DNA of 62,879 nucleotides, taken from contig NZ_LIGI01000001.1 of assembly GCF_001273955.1 (NCBI RefSeq), positions 3,184,296 through 3,247,174 on the forward strand, written 5' to 3'. The DNA is from Bacillus sp. FJAT-27245 (GTDB taxonomy: Bacteria > Bacillota > Bacilli > Bacillales > Cytobacillaceae). This document shows, piece by piece, positions 58,614 to 62,879 of the stretch (positions are counted from its first letter, which is position 1; each line of letters begins with the position of its first letter). The notes beneath the pieces were generated by a model. The model saw only the letters and a program-made list of their open reading frames with translations. It ran no database searches and had not been told where the DNA came from. The translations under genes were made by a program, and so were the position numbers.

Positions 58614-59516
58614 TTAGGACCTCGTTTTTCCTGCCATTTTCATGAGCGCCTCTACTTCTTGCCTTGATGGCATGCCTCCCTGGGCGCCTGGTTTTGTAAC
58701 TGAGAGCGCTGCGGCCGCATTGGCGAACCGGCATGCTTCCTTCAAGCCCATCCCTTCGCTTAGTGCATATGCGAGCGCCCCATTGAACGTATCGCCGGCA
58801 CCCGTTGTATCGATCGCTTTAACTTGGTAACCCGGGATCTCTCCAAGGCCATCCTTGTGAATGGCCACACCTTTGGGGCCTTGGGTGACGATGCATTTTT
58901 CCAGTACTTCTTGTTTTAGGTTACTATCGAGCGATAGTACCAGCTGCTTTTGTTCGTGCTCATTCGGGGTTAAATAGTCGGCGTCTTTCAGCAGCTGCTC
59001 TGGAAGCGGCTGAAAGGGAGCGGGATTTAAAATGACCCTTACCCCGTGCTTTTTCGCAATTGAAGCCGCCAGCCCCACTGTTTCCATCGGTATTTCGAGT
59101 TGAAGGAGGATACATTCGCTTTCCGAGATTGCATTTTCATGGCGCAAAAGGTATTCCGGTGTGAGAAGGTTATTTGCACCGGGAGCGACGATGATGCTGT
59201 TGTCCCCGCCTGATAGCGTAATCGAAGCGATTCCTGTCGAAGTATCGGAAACAATTCCGACCTTTGAAGTATCAATCGATTGGCTTTCGAGGTTCGCAAT
59301 CAGTTGCCGGCCGAAAGAATCATCCCCAACACAGCCGATCATCGAAACACGGGCTCCGAGTCTGGCGGCTGCGACGGCCTGGTTTGCCCCCTTGCCGCCC
59401 GGATTTGTGTAAAAGGAATCCCCAATCAACGTTTCGCCAACAAGCGGCACACGGGACACTTTTGTAACCAAATCCATATTTATGCTTCCGATGACCGTTA
59501 TTTTCTTTTTTTCCAT
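58614..59516 (-). CDS. rbsK: Ribokinase
   Basis: A 300-residue PfkB-family sugar kinase. The N-terminal ribokinase motif is TNPGGKGANQAVAAARLG; the catalytic Asp is D242 in DTTGAGDTFNGALAYAL. It phosphorylates ribose to ribose 5-phosphate. No rbsDACB transporter genes adjoin it, so it stands alone here. AAAGGCGG precedes the ATG. Confidence 0.92.
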   Translation of the reverse strand: MEKKKITVIGSINMDLVTKVSRVPLVGETLIGDSFYTNPGGKGANQAVAAARLGARVSMIGCVGDDSFGRQLIANLESQSIDTSKVGIVSDTSTGIASITLSGGDNSIIVAPGANNLLTPEYLLRHENAISESECILLQLEIPMETVGLAASIAKKHGVRVILNPAPFQPLPEQLLKDADYLTPNEHEQKQLVLSLDSNLKQEVLEKCIVTQGPKGVAIHKDGLGEIPGYQVKAIDTTGAGDTFNGALAYALSEGMGLKEACRFANAAAALSVTKPGAQGGMPSRQEVEALMKMAGKTRS

Positions 59517-59912
59517 ACATGATTCCGCCTTTCCAAGCAGCTCAATTATTAAGGATTTTCTTTCGCTTCACGCAATCCAATTTTAAATTAAATGGGTTGG
59601 ACACAAATTAAATGATAGGCGATTTTTCTATACAAGCAAACAGGCATTATTCAAAACGACCGTCTATTTTCACTTTGCCGGCAATTTTTTAAAAATTGGT
59701 AACAAAATTGCCTGTTCTTCCGTCTATGTAAGGGTTGTGTACCGCGTTACATAAATTCCACCGGAATTCCCCTTTTTAAAGTTTTTTTCCGATTCCTGCC
59801 GTAAAGTCTGCCAGCCCTTGGAAAATAAGGTACACTAATAGAGTGGAAGTTTTTAAAATGGGAGTTTCCATCTTTTTTTCCTGAAAAACAATAAATGCGG
59901 AGATGCTCGTTT
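59517..59912. other. Intergenic region between rbsK and rodA
   Basis: 395 nt between two divergent genes with no plausible small gene. CCGTCTAT occurs twice (about 59661 and 59722). A -10-like TACACT with weak upstream signals lies near 59831 and may belong to rodA. Nothing else is clear. Confidence 0.4.
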
Positions 59913-61076
59913 ATGGATAAATCACAACGTAATTATTTTGATTTCACGCTCTTGCTGCTTATTTTCCTGTTTATGGTTGTAAGCTGCATTGCAATTTACA
60001 GCGCCCAAAAATATTCGCCATATGGCGTTAATTTCGTACTGCTGCAAGTCCGCTGGTATGTAATTGGGCTTGGTGCCTCTGCCTTTGTGTATTTTTTTGA
60101 TTTTGACCAGATAAAAAGAATATCGCCTTATGCCTACATATTTGGTGTTTTGGTCCTAATTGGCCTGTTTCTGGCGCCGGAAACGATTGCCCCGAGAACG
60201 AAAGGTGCAAAGGCCTGGTTCGAAATTCCGAAGGCAGGCTCGATTCAGCCTTCGGAATTCATGAAGCTTTTCCTTATTCTATTCCTCGCAAGGGTGATTT
60301 CAAACCATAATGACAAATACCTTGACCGGACTTTGCAGACAGATTTTATGCTTCTCGGCAAAATCGCGGTTGTGGCTGCATTGCCGCTCGCGTTCATTTT
60401 GATCCAGCCTGATGCCGGTACAGCGATGGTTGTCGTTGCGATTGTTATTGGCATGTCGTTTATTTCGGGAATCAATTGGAGGATTATTGCCGTTCTGGGA
60501 GGAGCGGCAGCCTTGATAATGGCCATTCTTGTGTACATTTATCTTGAAGTGCCTGATTTATTGCTGCTCGTCCTCGATCAATATCAGTTGAACCGGATTC
60601 ATTCGTGGCTTGATCCATTCGAGGACATGCAAAACACCTCTTATCAGTTAGCATACTCGATATTGGCCATTGGTTCTGGCATGATGTATGGCAAAGGCTT
60701 CAATGCATCCCAGGTAAATGTGCCCGAAGCCCACTCGGATTTTATTTTTACAGTAATTGGGGAAGAGTTTGGTTTCTTCGGGGCGAGCCTTGTTATTTCG
60801 CTTTACTTCATCTTGATTTACCGGATCATTGTTATTGCTCTCAGGAACAAGGGCCCTTATGAAAGCTTGATTGCCACCGGTGTCATCTCGCTTTTGACAT
60901 TCCATATTTTCGAAAACATCGGCATGGTCATTGGGCTTGTTCCGATGACCGGAATTCCGCTTCCATTGATTAGTTACGGCGGAAGCTCTTTGCTGGGGAC
61001 CCTGATTTCACTATCGCTTGTCCTGAATATCTCGGCGAAAACGAAAAAATATATGTTTTCTGAAGACGATGATTGA
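59913..61076 (+). CDS. rodA: SEDS family glycosyltransferase RodA
   Basis: A 387-residue membrane protein with ten helices. The SEDS family polymerises lipid II into glycan strands during elongation. Family hallmarks: KGAKAWFEIPKAGSIQPSEFMKL, LIQPDAGTAMV, HSWLDPFEDMQNTSYQLAYS (large extracellular loop with the essential Asp), EAHSDFIFTVIGEEFGFFG and PLPLISYGGSS. It resembles RodA more than FtsW or SpoVE by the N-terminal part. The ATG at 59913 has CGGAGA upstream; an ATG at 59895 is less well placed. Confidence 0.9.
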   Translation: MDKSQRNYFDFTLLLLIFLFMVVSCIAIYSAQKYSPYGVNFVLLQVRWYVIGLGASAFVYFFDFDQIKRISPYAYIFGVLVLIGLFLAPETIAPRTKGAKAWFEIPKAGSIQPSEFMKLFLILFLARVISNHNDKYLDRTLQTDFMLLGKIAVVAALPLAFILIQPDAGTAMVVVAIVIGMSFISGINWRIIAVLGGAAALIMAILVYIYLEVPDLLLLVLDQYQLNRIHSWLDPFEDMQNTSYQLAYSILAIGSGMMYGKGFNASQVNVPEAHSDFIFTVIGEEFGFFGASLVISLYFILIYRIIVIALRNKGPYESLIATGVISLLTFHIFENIGMVIGLVPMTGIPLPLISYGGSSLLGTLISLSLVLNISAKTKKYMFSEDDD

Positions 61077-61077
61077 A

Positions 61078-61118
61078 GCAACAAAGGCGCATCCGGAAAA
61101 TGGATGCGCCTTTGTTGC
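61078..61118 (+). terminator. Bidirectional terminator between rodA and the peptide gene
   Basis: GCAACAAAGGCGCATCC pairs perfectly with GGATGCGCCTTTGTTGC. It probably ends both the rodA and the leftward regulator-peptide transcripts. Confidence 0.92.
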
Positions 61119-61157
61119 TTTCATTGCCCATTCTATTTTCCGCTAGAAATGGCCGAA

Positions 61158-61388
61158 TCAGAGCGGTGGGTAGATTGGTGTATCAACTGACAGTGGTGGG
61201 TAGATTGGTGTATCAACTGACAGTGGTGGGTAGATTGGCGTATCAACTGACAGTGGTGGATAGATTGGCGTATCAACTGACAGTGGTGGATAAATCGGCG
61301 TTGCGGCTGCCGTAGATGATGGTGCAGCACCGGCCGCAAACAGGCTAAACGCGAAAACAGAGCAGAGAATGATAAATGCTTTTTTCAT
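61158..61388 (-). CDS. Secreted multi-repeat peptide precursor (putative pheromone)
   Basis: A 76-residue precursor. Residues 1-22 form a signal peptide (KKAFIILCSVFAFSLF, then AAGAA). After a short spacer come four copies of TPIYPPLSVD (30-69) and a fifth cut to TPIYPPL at the C-terminus (70-76). Cleavage would yield several identical short peptides, probably TPIYPPL or a close variant with SVD as linker. The gene starts 12 nt after the TPR regulator, with GAGGAGG in the gap, so they are co-transcribed and probably coupled. This layout, receptor then secreted peptide, is that of RRNPP quorum-sensing pairs such as NprR-NprX and Rap-Phr, but those precursors usually carry one or few copies. 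Confidence 0.82.
   Translation of the reverse strand: MKKAFIILCSVFAFSLFAAGAAPSSTAAATPIYPPLSVDTPIYPPLSVDTPIYPPLSVDTPIYPPLSVDTPIYPPL
61161..61301 (-). repeat. In-frame 30-nt tandem repeat in the peptide gene
   Basis: Four units of 30 nt plus a final 21-nt unit encode TPIYPPL(SVD). Differences between units (for example ACA/ACG, TAC/TAT, ATC/ATT, CCA/CCG) are all synonymous. Because the unit is a multiple of three, all frames stay open and produce spurious overlapping frames on both strands. Confidence 0.92.
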
Positions 61389-61400
61389 TGAAATTCCTCC

Positions 61401-62621
61401 TCAAGTCATTTTATTTAAATAATGGACAGCCTGCTCGAATTTTTTTTCTCTGGTAAAATAGTCTGCAAGCAATTTATAGAAGTGTGCGAGATCATCTTTA
61501 TGCTCTTTGCCTTCTTCGAGTAGTGGAATCACTTTAGATTCAAGATATTCAAATGAGGCTGGATCATCAGCATCAAGCATCAAATAAAACGTACTTAATA
61601 ATAGATACTTTTTGCTGTCAAGCTTGTCTGCCAAGTCGAATACCTCCACAAAGCACCTCTTTGCACCGCTAGCATCACCTTCTACAAACTTTGTTTCGCC
61701 AAGAGTGTTTAAAGTAACCAGATAATTAAATCCTTTCTCTTGTTGCAACGAAAGGCTTTTTTCAAAATAATAAATAGCTTGTTCGGCATTCTTCCTTTTC
61801 TTTTGCAACAGGCCCATATTATGGTAAGCATATGGGAGCAAATCTTCCTCATTCAAAAGCTCGGCATTTCGAATCAGATGCTCAAAAGATGCTGAAGCTT
61901 CCTCATAGATATTTGAGTGTGTGTAGTTTATTCCAAGCAACATTAACGTATGAAGAATACGCCTGAAATTATGCTGCTCCATAAAATGCTGGAGCGCCTT
62001 TTTACCAAAATAGATGGCATAGCCGGATTGAAGCGTATACCCTTTGGCGAATGCCCTGTGGTAAAGGAATTCACCAATGTTGATTCCGCCGGCTTGTTCC
62101 GCATCAAGCCTTTCGAGAATTGCGTCTGCTTCATGGTATTTTGCCTGGCGCATAAAATGGATGCTTGTGAAATAATCGAATAGCGTTCGTTCCTGCCGTG
62201 AAAAATTCTTCAAATGCTTCCTGAGCAATTCCTGCTGGGCTTCGGCTTCACGATCGTCTCCTTTAAAAAGCAAATACCTGTATTTATACAGTTCATATGT
62301 ATAAATGTGCGATGAAAACGGGATTAGGCTGCCAAGCTCCTGGAGCCGGGAATAAACGCGGTCAGCTTCCGCCTTAATTTGGAATGTCATTTGGTTATCG
62401 AATTCATCCAGCAGGGCTTTAATTTCTTCGTCCTTGCCGTCCACATCTTCAATTTTGATGCCAAGCCTTTGAAGCAGCAAGTCGACTGTTTCTTTATTCC
62501 CCTCTTTTGCGGTGTGTTCAATCTTGCTTAAATGTGGGATTGAGCAAATCCCTTCGGCAAGCTCTTTTTGCGTCATCCTCCTTTGTGTTCTGTAATACTT
62601 GATCAAAGGTCCAAAATCCAC
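61401..62621 (-). CDS. HTH + TPR transcriptional regulator (RRNPP type)
   Basis: A 406-residue regulator. Residues 1-60 form an XRE helix-turn-helix (LIKYYRTQRRMTQKELAEGICSIPHLSKIE). The rest is helical with TPR-like repeats, clearest at about 240-400 (LLPYAYHNMGLLQKKRKNAEQAIYYFEKSL, then LVTLNTLGETKFVEGDASGAKRCF). This is the NprR/PlcR/Rgg architecture whose TPR domain binds a re-imported signal peptide. The downstream gene encodes a secreted repeat peptide, the likely ligand. The GTG at 62621 has GGTGAG upstream; TTG or GTG starts 9-12 nt earlier are possible. A TATAAT lies upstream near 62673 with no clear -35. Confidence 0.85.
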   Translation of the reverse strand: MDFGPLIKYYRTQRRMTQKELAEGICSIPHLSKIEHTAKEGNKETVDLLLQRLGIKIEDVDGKDEEIKALLDEFDNQMTFQIKAEADRVYSRLQELGSLIPFSSHIYTYELYKYRYLLFKGDDREAEAQQELLRKHLKNFSRQERTLFDYFTSIHFMRQAKYHEADAILERLDAEQAGGINIGEFLYHRAFAKGYTLQSGYAIYFGKKALQHFMEQHNFRRILHTLMLLGINYTHSNIYEEASASFEHLIRNAELLNEEDLLPYAYHNMGLLQKKRKNAEQAIYYFEKSLSLQQEKGFNYLVTLNTLGETKFVEGDASGAKRCFVEVFDLADKLDSKKYLLLSTFYLMLDADDPASFEYLESKVIPLLEEGKEHKDDLAHFYKLLADYFTREKKFEQAVHYLNKMT

Positions 62622-62853
62622 TAGACTCACCAACCGTTTTCTACTACTCTATCACGAAAAATGGGAAATTATAAACATTTATTCAAAATTATCGGATATT
62701 TCGTATAAATATGATGCTAAACGCCCAAAACCATCCGGCTTTTTTGCAGGATGGACTGGGACTAAAGGATTATTTTACACGCGGGAAACCGAAACCGGAT
62801 GCATAGTCATCGCCTGTTCCAGCGCCTGTTCCGCCTTTGATGTCATATAATTT

Positions 62854-62879
62854 CGCGCGATTTTGCAGTTCAGCGCGAA
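62854..62879. other. Hairpin at the window edge
   Basis: TTCGCGC...GCGCGAA forms a 7-bp stem at the end of the window, just after a TATAAT-like box (about 62845). From 62622 to the end I see no complete gene; a second hairpin CATCC...GGATG lies at about 62732-62753. The element continues beyond the window. Confidence 0.35.

Noticed and set aside
61073-61315. Repeat-containing frames on the plus strand and in a second minus frame (61133-61339)
   Set aside because: The 30-nt unit keeps all frames open. Only the 61158-61388 frame has a ribosome binding site, a signal peptide and purely synonymous differences between units.

Overview
The window is a chromosomal segment from an endospore-forming member of the Bacillaceae. 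The evidence is a Bacillus-type 16S rRNA 5' end and leader, CotD- and CotF-type spore coat genes, strong AGGAGG ribosome binding sites with frequent TTG and GTG starts, and many orthologues of Bacillus genes (YjgC/YjgD, YclJ, RodA, KatA with a PerR box, TrmO, Dps). I see no phage, transposase or CRISPR array. I cannot name the species.

Layout. 1-380: 5' end of an rrn operon leaving to the left, with its leader and two promoters. 540-3200: EamA transporter, MgtC-like protein, tRNA-Ala, LapA-like protein. 3220-12450: a Wzy_C (O-antigen ligase-type) protein, a SinR-like repressor and a complete Tad (type IVc) pilus operon read leftward: flp, tadV, tadE, tadG, cpaB, cpaE, tadA, tadB, tadC. 12450-22300: mixed housekeeping genes (DUF192, an isochorismatase-fold protein, DedA, DEAD-box helicase, phosphosulfolactate phosphatase, LysR, GNAT, TrmO). 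22459-22830: three tRNAs and a tRNA remnant. 22880-30515: stress genes (Dps, YceI, C39 peptidase, PerR-controlled catalase, HtrA-type protease, YclJK-like two-component pair). 30769-36125: a membrane-anchored protein, a GDSL hydrolase with a damaged start, a probable 6S RNA, nested dispersed repeats, a UbiB-like kinase and a phasin-like protein. 36793-38301: LysE exporter and formate/nitrite channel. 38423-44700: a cobalamin-riboswitch operon. 44781-52282: AbrB-family and MFS transporters, CotD, formate dehydrogenase with DUF1641. 52401-52636: a phased 20/21-nt tandem repeat. 52785-59516: histidine phosphatase, 5-oxoprolinase PxpBAC, CotF-like protein, PLP trans-sulfuration enzyme, cold shock protein, ribokinase. 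59913-62621: RodA, a repeat peptide and a TPR regulator.

Three systems stand out. (1) At 61158-62621 an HTH+TPR regulator of the RRNPP type (NprR/PlcR-like architecture) is followed 12 nt later by a secreted 76-residue precursor holding five copies of TPIYPPL, separated by SVD. The copies differ only by synonymous changes. This looks like a peptide quorum-sensing pair with a multi-copy pheromone. (2) At 38423-44696 a B12 riboswitch precedes a wall-anchored protein with two DUF4430 domains and an alpha/alpha-toroid, the two folds of animal intrinsic factor and transcobalamin. A DUF4430 lipoprotein and a complete ECF transporter (T, fused A1A2, S) follow. The natural reading is cobalamin capture at the wall, hand-off at the membrane and import. 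(3) The Tad operon ends with a SinR-like gene, and its divergent promoter region carries two GTTCT-type palindromes resembling SinR operators, suggesting feedback repression of the pilus.

Limits: everything is read by eye. Protein families come from recognised motifs, not database searches. Promoters, operators and RNA structures are pattern matches, and their positions may be off by a base or two.
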